The notes: generated from the letters alone by a model not told the origin. DNA of 64,000 bases from Toxoplasma gondii ME49 (GCF_000006565.2 NC_031470.1:1366954-1430953); one strand, 5' to 3'. Shown: positions 49,187 to 61,168, counted from the stretch's first letter. A program made the numbers and translations.

Positions 49187-49791
49187 GATCCCTCAGAAAA
49201 CAGTCGTCAGACAAAACTAAAATTGAAATGCGATGTACCGGGATAGAGGAATTATCGGTAGCCTCAGGCGTGTGTTCCTCGTTCTTGTTACTCTGGATAT
49301 TCAGACTTCTGAACAACGCAGAAGACGTATGCTTCCGCCTGAAAAAGCCTCGGCGTTTGACGAGATAAACAGAATCTCCGGTATGCTGACGCAGAAAAGC
49401 CTTGACAGAGGATGGAGGAACCTCGTCTTTTTGAACTTCTTAAAAGCAACAGAACATGTGGTGTTCTGTACAAAAGCACCATGTGAAAACCACCTTTTAG
49501 CGTAAACGGCAAACTTGAGACAGACAGCTTCTGTGTGTAATTGTTTAGACTACCGTGTCGAAGCTAAACCCGACAGAAGGGCATCTGCTTTACACGGTAT
49601 ACGTGGACAAGTAGCGTTCTGTTGGATAAGACAGTCGCAGACACGGTGCATGAATCAAACTATTTTCCACCCTTTGACATGGGTGAATTAACCTGTGCGT
49701 AAGAAAAACCGTGTGCTATTCATACTGACAATATGACAAGTCGCCGTCGCCGAGCGTGTTGTCGGCGGTAAAAGGCACGAGAGTCACTAGT
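49187..49791. promoter_or_regulatory. Region upstream of the dynein intermediate-chain gene
   Basis: 0.6 kb before the dynein start (minus strand). It should carry its 5' UTR and promoter. No clear motif and no supported coding frame were seen. Confidence 0.4.
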
Positions 49792-50430
49792 CTAATGCGT
49801 GCGTGTTTGACGAGCTGCTGGAGGTTCCGATTGTTTCCAACCACCAAAGGAAGAAAAAGCCGACTTCAGCATCATCAAGCCTTGTTCCAGGAGTGCGAGC
49901 AAGTGCCTAACTGAACGCAGGATGACTGGGTTGTGTGGATGCGACCCGTTCATACGAGAGAGAAATAAGTGGCTCAAATATGAGTAGCGGTTCTTTCCCT
50001 GGCCCTTCTTTCTGAAGAAGGCTTCATCGTCAATAAGGCAGACATCGTGTGCTATTCCTGCTTTTCACGCACAGACTTTTTCAGCAAAGCGCATTTACCC
50101 TCTGCGGGAAGGAGCGGGCTCAACACGGTTAGGCGCATGCCGAGACGTGTTTTCGTTTGTGGGTCACCGTAGGAACAGGCCCGTATAATACGCGAGTGCA
50201 CGTCCTTTCTCTCGGGTAATGCCAGCAAAAACTGTGTTACTCTTCGGTTCTGACGAGCGAGGCCTGTGTAGAAGTATGGGAGCCATGAAGGTTGTTCTTT
50301 TGGCCATCCATTGCCACCAATGTTTCCGACAACAGTCGATCTGCCAAGGTCGCATAGTCTGCTTCTGGTTGTTCGAAGGCTTTTGTCACACACGAAAAAC
50401 TCATGGTGCTACACAAGGACACTCTTGGAA
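49792..50430 (-). CDS. Possible small minus-strand gene (doubtful)
   Basis: Two open pieces join in phase: an upstream frame ending at 50099 (LPERKDVHSRIIRACSYGD, then LSPLLPAEG) and a piece at 50057-49792 (CLIDDEAFFRKKGQGKNRY, then HLLALLEQGLMMLKSAF, then a stop). The junction would be GT/AG but the intron only 41 nt, short for this type of genome. The upstream boundary is unknown; a further frame at about 50500-50690 (MRRGKLVMVCYKG, GT donor after) could be a first exon. No family is recognised. It could equally be untranslated upstream sequence of the dynein gene. Confidence 0.25.
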
Positions 50431-50699
50431 AAGACCAGCAAATTACTAACGCACGTCATTCCATATTATTAAAACCGTCCAGGGGCTAAAATGCACGGAT
50501 ACCCTACCTTTGTAGCAGACCATAACGAGCTTGCCACGTCTCATGGTGCAACGCATTATTTCGTCAGTTTGAAGGGAAAATTTAGAAGGAATAAGTATGA
50601 ATGAGGAATTGAAAGACCTGCTAGAGCATACGCCTAGTAAACGTCTCTTCCTTTTCGGGGCACAGGCTCGGTAGGAGCCAAAAAACATGGCGGCAATGG

Positions 50700-52822
50700 C
50701 GAATTGACTTTTCGACCGCGAAAACGCGCAGGGACAGTTACAGATAGTTCTGAACCGTAAGCAAGATATGCCTCTTTTTAACCTACCACCTTAACGGTGT
50801 GAATAGTTCTGCGCTGTCTTGCCAAAGCGGCTCTGCGAATCAGCGGCAACGAAGGGAGGTGGTTCGTGTGCACCCTCGAGTAGCACATAGTTTGCGGAAT
50901 AATGCCACACCTCTCTAGAAATGGGGTTGATACTCAAGGATTCTTTCGCTTCAGCTTTATGATGCTAAGTCCCGTTGGAACGTTTCAATGTCCGAACCTC
51001 CGTGCCGCGAATAGCAGGTGAATAAATCACGTCAGTGAGATGGGGTTTCCTGACCATATTATCTCTAATTCCGTTTAATTCATCCTTCATATCAAGAGCA
51101 GACCTCTGTTGCCCGTCCAAGTCACCACGTTGACAGCACGTTCAAGCTTTACATCTCTGTTGTTTCCTTCGAACGCCGCAAGGATTTCCCCATGTCACGC
51201 ATTTTCATCTGTCATGGATTGTCGTCTGTATGCCTTCCTGGGACTACTGTACGAAACCATTACACCTAATTTCATTTCCAGCTTATTTCACAAATCTCTT
51301 AGAATAGGAGCTGCTCTGAAGCTTGCGGTAATGTCGAAAATCGACACAAATCACGTAGCCCCTAGAAAGTTTTTCTTTGCCTTCGCTGCAAGTCATCGAC
51401 GCCGAGCTCCGTCCGCCCTCATGTGTAACGGCATTCATCAAGAGTGGTCGTGAGCCTTCCGTCACGTGAGTGTGGACACGAATCACGTAACAACGCGCAA
51501 TCACAGCGTGGGTTGAGAAAAAGTCTGACTACCGCGCCGAATGAACTGTGCAAATCTCTGGCTGGATGTGCTCTTCCATGAACTCCGTCCAAGCGTTAAG
51601 TTTCGTGATGCCACCCGATTCATTGCCATCCTATTTGCTACGCGAGTCAACGAAGTGATACTTTTTTCCAGGAGAGACTCTGTCATTTCTTTTGACAATC
51701 TGCACCTGATCGCAATGCCGAGCTGAAATCGAATGCCGAGCTGAAATCGTCCGAGAACCTGTCGGCGATGCGGAATGTAACAAGTTCTTACTTGCGACAC
51801 AGAACCTTTTCCGCCCGAATTTCTTTGTGATACACTCTATTAACGCTCTCTAGAGAACACGTTGCAAAGGCGGCCGCTAGATAACCGCTGGGGAGGGAAA
51901 AATCTGAGGGATCGAGGCATGGTACATACCTCTACAGCTGGAGGCTTTGTGATGGATCCGTTGGCAGGAAATGCTTCTTGTGCTCCTTACAGTAGTGTTT
52001 TGTTTAGATCTGAGAACGATGAAAATCCATCCATAGTGAAAGAGCAGATGCTTCATTTAAGTGTGTAGAATACTCGGTCTGGAATTGCAGGGGACAGCAA
52101 CCAGAATCCAGAAACTCCAATACGGAACACGAGCAACCTCCATCCAACATTTCATCACTCCCGTGCTGGTGAACATATGTGGGCAGACCGCCACGTCCAT
52201 TAATAAACGCTTCACCGAAGTGTTAAGTCTTGAAATAAAAACGCGGTTTGACTCACAGGTTCGTCAAGAATCTTTAATCCTCCATATGCGCCCCAGGCGT
52301 AGGCTGCGTCTGCGGCAACGGCCAGGGGGCATGCATGGTGCGCCTTCTGGTAGTATCAGAGAGCAACGCGCACAGTAAAATTCGTTGTCGCCGTATCAAC
52401 GGAAAAAGACATTTTCGTGAAAGGCGTCGCATGCTCCCGAAGGGTTGTTTATGAGTCTTTGCCTGCTCGTGTGTATCGTGTCGTCTCCAGAAACCGGCTA
52501 CGAAATAATGAGGATGCATACGTGGATGCGACATCTCCGAATCACGTATTTTCTAACGGATTTTTAGCTGTGGAGGGTGCTCAGAAGACGAAGGGCTTCA
52601 TTTGAAAACCTGAAGGGTCTGACGCCCAAACGAAGGGACACTCTTCATCTTTTTTCCCTTCCGTGTATATCACTATCTCCCGAATCGTTTCTTGTATGGC
52701 TGTGATTGCTTTGTCTGTCCCTCGAAGTCCATTTTCCGTCTGCACTCCGTCGCCGTCCTCTCCCAACCGATTTACTGCCGTTTGCTTCCCTGCCCTCGTC
52801 TTTGCCTTACGCTTTCTTCACC
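50700..52822. promoter_or_regulatory. Divergent spacer upstream of the CDGSH gene
   Basis: 2.1 kb without a supported gene, AT-richer than the left half. It contains an 18-bp exact tandem duplication at 51714-51749. It should hold the promoter and 5' UTR of the plus-strand CDGSH gene and perhaps of a minus-strand gene to its left. Confidence 0.45.
51714..51749. repeat. Exact 18-bp tandem duplication
   Basis: AATGCCGAGCTGAAATCG occurs twice back to back with no mismatch. Confidence 0.9.
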
Positions 52823-54076
52823 ATGGTGTGGCAAGAGTGGTGGCCGTATGACCCGCAGCCGCAGCCCCAGACGACGAATCCGTATCTCGTCCACTGCGAG
52901 AAAGGGAAGGTAAGAGAACCGGAGAGACGCTTTTCCAACTCTTTTCGCCTCCTGTCTGCATCCGGCGATGCGCCTTGCTTCAGGTCGTGCCCCCGCCGCC
53001 CGCTGTCAAGAAAAGCTGTGCACGACCCCGGAAAAAAAGATCTCATTTGGATCACCTGAGCGTTTTCGGTGCCCAAGACTGAATTACATGGAAACGATGT
53101 GGGAACCACGACAGGCTGCGAGTTTCTGTGTGGCTGAAAGCACTGCTGTAGTCATGCTTTCGCGCCGCCTCTTGTGAAAGTCCAACTCCAGCGCTGAAGA
53201 TATAGTTATTCGTTTCCGAGTGAAACAAATCACGTGTCGGCGACATCGTCTGCTAGTTTCCGATTATTGACGGCCAGGTTGTGCATAGCTGAAGAGACAT
53301 GGGTAGCAGTGTGCGTCAGCTTCCTTGCAATCGATCACGCGATTCCATCGGTACCCGATACATCGTAGATTTGCACCGTGCAACAGGGACGAATGGGAGA
53401 CCAGTCCGCGCAGGTTTACATCCCACCTCGGTGACTTTTTGAGGGCGTTCTGTGTTTCTGCGCTGACGATGTCAGGTTTACTGGTGGTGCTCCTGCGGTC
53501 TCAGCAAAACACAGCCGTGGTGCGATGGCGCCCACAAAGGCACCCGTAAGTCTCTCTGAGCTTAACCGAATGGCAATCTTTTTATTTGCCAAGTGAAGTA
53601 CATATGCATGAACAACGTTGCATCGTGGTGCCTAGTTGGCTGTCGTGTACTCAGCATGCCGATTGCTGAGAGTGAATAAGCCCGCAAAGGAGTGTCTGCA
53701 AAACTTGCGCAGCCAGTCGTGGAATGGCAACGCCGGATTTGGATTTCCTTGTCCCCCACTATCCATGGAAACAGCTCGAGTTTGCGAAACGAAATCGTGC
53801 ATCTTGTTATTGGAGTGGCACAACTAAACATCCGCATGACAACTGCCCTTTTTTCTTGTGTGTCATTTTTTGTCAGCTTTCAAGCCGGTTATGTACATTC
53901 CGTCGATCACAGGAAAGAAGTTGCTGTGTGGGTGTAAGCACAGCGGCAGCCGGCCACTGTGCAACGGCACTCACTTGTGGGTGAAGTGCAACAACAACAC
54001 TCCCCTTGCATGCGTAGCTTCCTTCGCTGCTGCTTTCAGCGTCGGCGTCGCCTCCACGTACCTGATGCATGGTTAA
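52823..54076 (+). CDS. Dual CDGSH iron-sulfur domain protein (CISD3-like) with C-terminal hydrophobic tail
   Basis: Three exons, all in phase: 52823-52909, 53476-53545 and 53877-54076 (TAA). The product is 118 aa. The start is ATG 52823 in the context TTCACCATGG. Exon 1 ends NPYLVHCEKGK, the strand that precedes a CDGSH motif. Exon 2 is almost exactly motif 1, CSCGLSKTQPWCDGAH: ligands Cys34, Cys36, Cys45 and His49. Exon 3 carries FKPVMYI and motif 2, CGCKHSGSRPLCNGTH: ligands Cys70, Cys72, Cys81 and His85, with Asp replaced by Asn before the Gly. Each motif should bind one 2Fe-2S cluster with 3Cys-1His ligation. Two motifs in one short chain is the CISD3/MiNT arrangement (mitochondrial matrix). 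Here residues 95-116 form an alanine/valine-rich hydrophobic segment at the extreme C-terminus, suggesting a tail anchor. There is no obvious presequence. Likely roles are Fe-S or iron handling at a mitochondrial or related membrane. Confidence 0.93.
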
Positions 54077-54920
54077 TTCCCATGGAAGGTGAGGCCCTGG
54101 TGGTCTCTCACCCGGTTTCCGTTAAGCAGAGTGTACGAAAAAATGTTTCCAGCGTTCCAACACGAACTGGTGCATCAAGAGGTTCCTGATTTACTGGATC
54201 TGACCAAGCGGGTCTTGTGGAAAACCAAAGAAGAAGCCCTTCTGTTTAGCACGCGTCGCAGTGATCTCCCGGGATCCAGGCGTGTGTCTTGTGCGCACGT
54301 GAACATATCAGAGAGGTCCTTCTCGTCGAAGCGATCTCGCCGGACACAAAAGTAGACGTGCGAAGATGAGAGATATATTCGGGGGGGACTGCTGAAAACA
54401 CAATAATTGAAGACTAATAGAGCAAACGGTTACCGTTTCTTGACTCCTAGAAAGTAGAGAGTGGCCCGCAGTCTGGCCTGCTTGTGAAGCCTCACCAGGA
54501 CGTTCCTGCTCAAGTGTAGCTGTTAGATTGTGTAACGAATGCGAGAATTCAACCACCTTTAGAAAACGCCTGGAAAAAAGACAGGATCGAGGGCACCACG
54601 TGATTTAATCTGCCTATCAGGATACGGCACCGGAACGAAGTCAGTTTTTGGCGTATGTCGAAGAATCGGTGGTTTACCAGCGACGCAGATATGCATGTGC
54701 ACGTGTCTGCTTAGTCGGATATATGTATATATGTATGTCTATTCTTGCACTTGTACACATTCATGTCGCTGTCAAAAGCAAATATATGCTCAGAGAAGCA
54801 GATCTGAATTCAAGCAGTCATAACGATAAATGCCTATGTATAACGGACGTGAATCTACTTTGGGGCAAATATGGTGACTTCGATCTACCACTGTTGCGTG
54901 AGTATGGAAGGCGGTCATTT
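54077..54920. other. Intergenic or intronic sequence, nothing identified
   Basis: About 0.8 kb after the CDGSH stop codon. It should include that gene's 3' UTR and may include 5' sequence of the exon at 54.9-55.2 kb. A short TATATGTATATATGTATG run lies near 54720. Confidence 0.45.
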
Positions 54921-55246
54921 CCAGCTCTCTGGAGTCGTGTATTCTTCCCTGCGATGATATTTCGAGAAACGGAAACAGATTTGCGAGCGAGTCGACCAGC
55001 CACTGCACGGTCGAGCTCGAGGAAAACAAACGTTTGCTCCAGGAAATTGGGTCACCAGTCTCCCTGCAGCACATTTCACGCAAAGGAGTGGCACGTCACA
55101 GTGACCTGGCATACGCGTTGCGGAAACACGCGCCTACTGCTAGTGACGTTTATATTCAGATCGGCAATGTCGCAGTCAGAAAAGGACCGTTCATGACAAG
55201 ACTACAGGACGAGATAGATGACGGAATGGTGAAGGCAACTCATCTG
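54921..55246 (+). CDS. Possible exon of a prefoldin-like (PDRG1-type) protein
   Basis: A frame open across about 54921-55246 ends exactly at a strong donor (CTG then GTAAGG at 55247). Its translation has a prefoldin look: a helical stretch (ELEENKRLLQEIG), a variable piece (HSDLAYALRKHAPTAS), a beta-hairpin-like DVYIQIGNVAVRKG, then a second helix (FMTRLQDEIDDGMVKATHL). PDRG1-type prefoldin-like subunits have a comparable hairpin (xVxxxFGNMFIK) followed by a helix. The left boundary is uncertain (AG at 54977-54978 or about 54920). I could not place the other exons with confidence; open sequence at 55390-55740 on either strand is a candidate. Confidence 0.38.
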
Positions 55247-55997
55247 GTAAGGACGCCGTCACGCGAGCACTGCCATGAGCACTTAAACATAAGCTAATGC
55301 TGACCAGCGGAAACACTATATCCGTTAGTTACTGCCGTGAAACGTGACTACAAACTCACTATCCTACGTTTTCGTTCATACTTGCACAAGATCACTTCTT
55401 CGGCGTCTCTGTGTCTTCGCTTCCACTGCTCAAAAGAAAGCCGATGCCTCGTGAAAGAGCATCTAACAATAAGACAAGCTGGTCGCTTGAGAGTCGAGTA
55501 CAGCAGGAAAAATGTACGCTTCGTCTGTTCGGAAACAGCACGGGTACATCCCGCTTAATTGGAATAACAATTTCGGCGTCTTCAGGAAACCAGGAATCGA
55601 CCCTTGACCGGGCGGCCATGCGAAGGAAAAAGATCTGTGGGAGAAAGTGGCCTCGTGAGGCGTCGGCACTCTACCGCGTCCGCAAGTATCGTCCTTGTCC
55701 CGAGACATGTCTGTGTTGCCTCTTCTCTGAAGCTGCGAACTGACTGTTATCTGTTCGAGCAGCTCTGCCAGTTCCGGAATCGGGACGGTGCACACCATTT
55801 CGCCAGTGCACGCATATGCACGCACATGCTGGCAAACGTTTTCATGGTCATTTAGATCGGCGTGTTGGATTCACGTGGCACGTAAGGGTTTGGAGATATT
55901 CGTTTAACGGATAGAGTTATATTATTGTTCAACACATAGTACCGGAGTTTGTTGCGATATGCCGTGCTTTACAAGAGTACTACGCTACAGTGAAGCA
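55247..55997. other. Sequence between the prefoldin-like exon and the OPA3 stop
   Basis: 0.75 kb. Open frames on both strands (plus about 55411-55743, minus about 55463-55825) overlap each other; neither has family similarity or a good splice fit. It should contain the OPA3 3' UTR and perhaps terminal exons of the plus-strand gene. Confidence 0.35.
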
Positions 55998-58828
55998 TTA
56001 CCCACGATGTCCAGTTCCGCCGTTCTTTTCGAGATCATCTTCCGGTGCTCGCGGGCCCCAGAGTTTCGGCACATAAAGCCCGCCAAGCTTTGAAGCGGAC
56101 GAGCCCGCCACGGAGTCACTTTTCGCAAATCTGGGCACACGCTCACAAGCCGTGTCATCAGCAACGGGCGCCGCTTCACAGAGCCGCCCATCGGTCTTTT
56201 CGCCTTGTTCCGAAGCGTCTGGAGAGTGTCGCTGCTCTCGCATAAAATGCGGGAGGTCTGCTCCACGTAGATGGGAGAGGGAGTCCAAGTTGCCGGACAA
56301 ACTAGCCACGGCATCCGAGAAGGCTTTAGGAAGAGGAAAGGTTGGCAGTGCCTCTGACGCGAGAGAGGGCAGCGACAGAAATCCAACTTCGCTCGGCTGC
56401 TTCGGTATCGGGGCGCGTTCGAGGCCTGGTGGAGGTGGGATGTGCCGGGATGGATAGACACCTGAAACGACACCTTGAGTGGCATGAACCGAAACACCGG
56501 TCTTGGCGTCGCCGTCGCCGTCTTTTACGCTGCCTTCCGTGCTGAACAAACCTGTTATGGGCTGTGCAAGCCATGAAAGCCACCCTGCAGATGCAAACAA
56601 GGGAACAGAACTGAACAGAGAAATGCTAAGTAACCGAACAATCTCAGAACACGTACAAAGGCTGAAGCGCCACGCCAACCACGAAATCCAAATCGGAGGA
56701 ACGCAGAGCGAACAGCAGAGCTAAGGCAAAGCGCTGTATACATCTCGAAATACTCCCCACATCATTGCACAGCAAAGAGAGACGTGGCATGTAAAGCCTC
56801 GATAGCGTTCTCCGCAAGCACGCACAGAATCGAGGAGACAGGGAAAGGCTTGCGTTTACACACTGAGACCAGCGTCTTAACAACCCAAAACACTCGCTGT
56901 CATGCTTTTTTGCGAAATCCCCCCGGCCACCCAGAATGTATGGTGAGCTTCTTCTTCCTCCTAGATGCGATGGCCAAAAAGCGTTTCTTTCTGCGACTGT
57001 GATTGAGAGACCATTCACGTACCGGGGCCTTGGTCAATGTTGACATCAACCTCCTCGCGCGCATGCTGCTCGTGCGGGAAGAGACTTTGAAGTACACGAT
57101 CATTCTCCGCCTGGAGTTGAAGAATCTGCGCCTGCGTAAAAATTTAGACACAGTTTCGGGCAAAAGGAAAATTGCGTCCTCCGTTTTCTCCAGCAACGGC
57201 TCTTTATCAATACCTCCACGGGAGGCAACTTGAAAGAAGTCCGTCGTCCGATAGAACATATTGGACACGGTCAAATAGGTTCAGATTTTGCCGAATCAAA
57301 TCGTATAAACAGAGGCACTCTGGTACTTGAAGAACTCGATCTTGAAAGGACCCAAATAATCCATACACGACTAAACACCCGGATACCAGCCTCCCTTCTC
57401 CACCATAGGCAAAACTCGAGACGGATATTTACGGCATGCCTTCCACGAACGACTGGAACATCGCTAGGTTTTCGCGGTCAGATTCAGAAAGACAGGTACA
57501 CTATGCCCGGCCATCCTGGGCGCCTTACGCGTATCCGTATTGATTGTTCGTGCACGAGTGTTGATATTGAACTACACACCAAATACGGCCGAGAAGATCT
57601 ACCATTCCTTTCAAGAAGAGCCCCACTGTCAGCACATCATAATGCTGGCGAAACATCTCCAATCCGAGAGACGCTTGTGTTTCCGGTTGAGATGTTTGAG
57701 AGGTTGAAGGCGTGCCAGAAAAAATGAGTGAGTGTGCCAAGCCAATAACTTTTTGAATACTGTGGTGTCGTCGCTTCGCGCCTGAATTTCTTTGACGCGC
57801 ACCGATATACCTGTCTACTATTTGCACGTACATCTGCCACCGTTTTCAAGGAACTATACAGAGGAAAACGCGTCAGAAAAACATTTGACACTCGTAAGAC
57901 CTACCTCCAGGACGTAAAGTCGTTCGAGCAATTCTCGCTCCTTTGCCGCCTCTTTCATAAGGCTCCGTCGATATTCAAAACCCAGAGCAATCGCTGCATT
58001 TTCGGCACACAAGAGGAAGATTAGGCTAATGCACAGAGCATTTCAACAGTCAAGAAGCACCGGAACACCATCGCAAGGGCTGTGCACGAAGTTAGCGTTG
58101 AGAAGAGGACTTTCAGACACAAAATCTGGAAGAGCGCGGCACGCAGATGCGTATTTGAGAGCTATACAATGAGCAAAGCAGCAGACTAGTCTCTGCTCGA
58201 TCCGTGTCATCTCCTCATTCAAATTCACTGATGAAGGCTACGATATGACACGGTCATTAACGCCTGGCTTCCTGTCTGTATCTCTCCATTCACGTTACAT
58301 GAACGTGCATCGATTAAGCATACACAAAAACACCTCAGGTGTGCCAAAAATACATAGCTATACTGAATGTTATCAAAACCATGCTAGCACAGCCAAACTT
58401 GGATCCGGTAAACAAAGACCTCCTTGATCTAGATAAGACATCCAACTCATAGTGTGTACCCCAGAAGAAAGGTAGTTTCTATACACGTAGAAAGCCCACT
58501 TTTTAATGTGTAACAGAGAGTCTAGGCGAATCCTTCGCTTCACCGCAGCTTTACCCGCGACTCCGAAGATGACAAACTCGCCGAAGACAGTGGCTCCGAG
58601 TTCGATTGCTTTTGTTTCATTGAGTTTGCGGACCGGCGCAGCTTTGTTACTGCGGCCGTAGAAACGATTGATGATTATCTGCTCAACTGCATTGTATCGA
58701 CTGGCTATTCCAACGCATATGGCCTTGAACCGGGGGCTGTTTTGCGCCTTTTTTTGCATGTACGAGGCCATCGGCTTTGACACCTGGCGGATGGCGACGG
58801 AAAACAGCTTCGCCGCAGGGAACACCAT
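55998..58828 (-). CDS. OPA3-like mitochondrial protein with long C-terminal extension, 352 aa
   Basis: Four exons, minus strand, all GT/AG and in phase: 58828-58555, 57993-57905, 57131-57023 and 56584-55998 (TGA). Exon 1 matches the OPA3 N-terminus: MVFPAAKLFSVAIRQVSKP at residues 1-19, an LNETKAIELGAT stretch at 69-80, then the hydrophobic GEFVIFGVAAIALGF at 83-97. A coiled coil follows (about 98-147: RRSLMKEAAKERELLERL, then ILQLQAENDRVLQSLF), the position of the helical C-terminal half of OPA3. OPA3 proteins sit in mitochondrial membranes and affect mitochondrial shape and lipid metabolism; human mutations cause optic atrophy with 3-methylglutaconic aciduria. Human OPA3 has about 180 residues. 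Here an extra ~195 residues, Pro/Ser-rich with a WLSWLAQPITGLF start and HIPPPPGLERAPIP, have no recognised counterpart and are all in the last exon. Confidence 0.93.
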
Positions 58829-61168
58829 TTTTGAGGAGGCTGAAGGCTCTTCTACAGGCAGCCCCTGCCGAGCATTTTGTGGCCTCCCGTTTCCGCAGAC
58901 ATCCACCGCGCGGTAGACTTCGCCACACGCCTTATTTCTGAATACCGGTGTCGTCGCCTGCTACCCTCTTCAAGGCTTGACTCATAATCAGCTATGCAGC
59001 CCACTGCTGACAAGGAGCAAAAGACATGACACCGTTTCTTTTCGGGACACACAGCTGGCACTGAAGTGAGAGGCGTTTAGAGCCGGCGCATAGTACCCCT
59101 TGGAGGAGGAAGGATACAAGATAGAAAACGAAAGAGTCCAAAATCACGACGTTCATAACGCTTTCTTCTAAGCACTCATCTTTTTCACCTGACACGTGGG
59201 TCTGTCCAACCTGATAAAGAACCGCACAGGGGCCGCGGGCTGTCTCGAGGCCATCGTGAACCATTAACCGACTTGCGCGAGTTTACAGGCGATGGATTCG
59301 CGGACTTAAGCGTCGGTGACCGACCAAAGTGTAGACAAAAAAAGCTGCCCAACAACTCATAAATCTACCGGACAGCTATTACAAGGCTTTTTTTCGCCAC
59401 ACGCAACGCCGTCTCCCGTACATAGTGATAGATATGTGTATGGACAGCACAAATCTATAAATGGGCGGATCAATACACAAGTGGAATTGAGTGTACGAGT
59501 ACTGTGGGTATTGAAGATAACATCTCAGTTGCTTAGTTCCCTAAAGGTGACGATGGGTTCATTCCCGGTCGATGCTTTTGAGGGCAAATCCAGGGAAAGC
59601 ATATTATATCGCTGGCATGGATTCATGAAGAGTCATGAACCTCCGTCCCCCGAAGCCGTGCAGTGCAAGCATCCTCGCCACTTTTTTGCGAAGCATATCC
59701 CACGGATCGCTGGCAAGCATTCACCACATTTTCTGCGTCAAAGTCTTCAACACATGCCAGCATAAATATGAATCTACCCCGGCACTTATATACGTGACCA
59801 CCTCAAATTGCATGCGCATGTAGGAACAAATGGGTCAACATATTCAAGCGAGTAGCGATGGAAGCGTGAAGAAAACCAGAAGACTATCGCGCTGGCGACG
59901 CGTACGCACAACAGCAGTGGGAAAGGCATTCGGAGGGACAGCTGTCGCTTGAAGCTCCGCAAAAGCGGCGAACGGACTCGTTTATCGGGTGATCTCATTA
60001 AAAAATCGGTGTCATGGTGCAAAATAACAACTCGAAGCCTAGCACTCCGCAGGCGATTGTCGCTCGGTTCCGCGCGTGTTCCCCGTAGCGGCGATGCCGT
60101 TGTTTTGCTTCGGCGGACGTACGCGGTGCCCAGCACGTTAGAAAGCACGAAGCCTGCCCTTCGTTTGCCCTTCAGTCCAGAAGAGAGTACATTCGAACAG
60201 AAACGCACGGAAAATTGTATTGCCAACCCAGCAGCAAGACGCCACTTCGAACCGTAGAAAACGAACGTCTGCTTCGCAAAACTCGGGGAAATCGGGGATT
60301 TTCCCAATGACACTCGTGTTTTAAACAACAACCTTGAGTGGGTCAGACAGTACGCACCACGAAAGCTTATGGTATCGCTCTCAATGGAGTTTTTCCATCC
60401 TTTTGCAGAGCATGGCGTTCCTGGATTTTGGAACACTCCTGTATTTTGACTTGGCATTCGGTATGCGCTGTTGCGCTGAAGACACACGTCCATGCGAAGC
60501 GAGAAACGGCAGCAATCTGCGCGACGTGCGTTTGTGGAAAATTGTATTCTGTTCACCGGGTTCGGAAGACTCTCCTCAAATCTTTGAAGAGAGATATGCA
60601 TGCATAGTCGAAGATGCCCTCAAAGAGAGCCGGCGCGAATAGAGTTAGTGGCACAAGGCATCTAAAAAAAGCTTATCGACCGCCCAGCCCCCCAACGTCC
60701 CTTCCTCTTGTGGCGAGAAACCCCGAAACTGCGTATCGAGGAACAACCAACCGAAATATGTCACCAAATCCTAGGAAAATCTGCCACAAGCGTGGAACTA
60801 TTACAGTACTTCATGGAGTATAAACACCTAGTTCATGACTCCCAATTTCAGACTTTCTCGAATGACAAGGTCCCGGTACGGAGAGAAAATGCTGCAGTTG
60901 TCACACCTCATCACCGCAGCGCTGTGCAAAAACGCAGGCACTGCTGCCGCGGGATCGGCTTCTCCTAGAAGACTCGCACAGGCGCAACAGCTCAATAAGC
61001 CGGGCAGCGAGGGCACCAGAACACGCAAGTGGGGAGTCTTGCACACCTTTGTCTAAAGCATCTCTGCTATGCTTCTCCACTTTACTTCTGTGTACACCTG
61101 CACCAATTTGTTGTACGTCCTTCCGTTTCACTTTTCCCCGAAACCGCTTACAGTCCCCACCCCACGCA
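58829..61168. promoter_or_regulatory. Divergent spacer between OPA3-like (-) and SRS (+) genes
   Basis: 2.3 kb upstream of both genes, so it carries both promoters. A 271-codon minus-strand open frame (59786-60601) and plus frames at 59316-59765 and about 60412-60642 show no similarity, signal peptide or splice context that I can defend. A decayed or unknown gene remains possible. Confidence 0.45.

Noticed and set aside
61049..61168. Upstream extension of the SRS frame
   Set aside because: It would need a TTG start; ATG 61169 gives a standard SRS leader and signal core.
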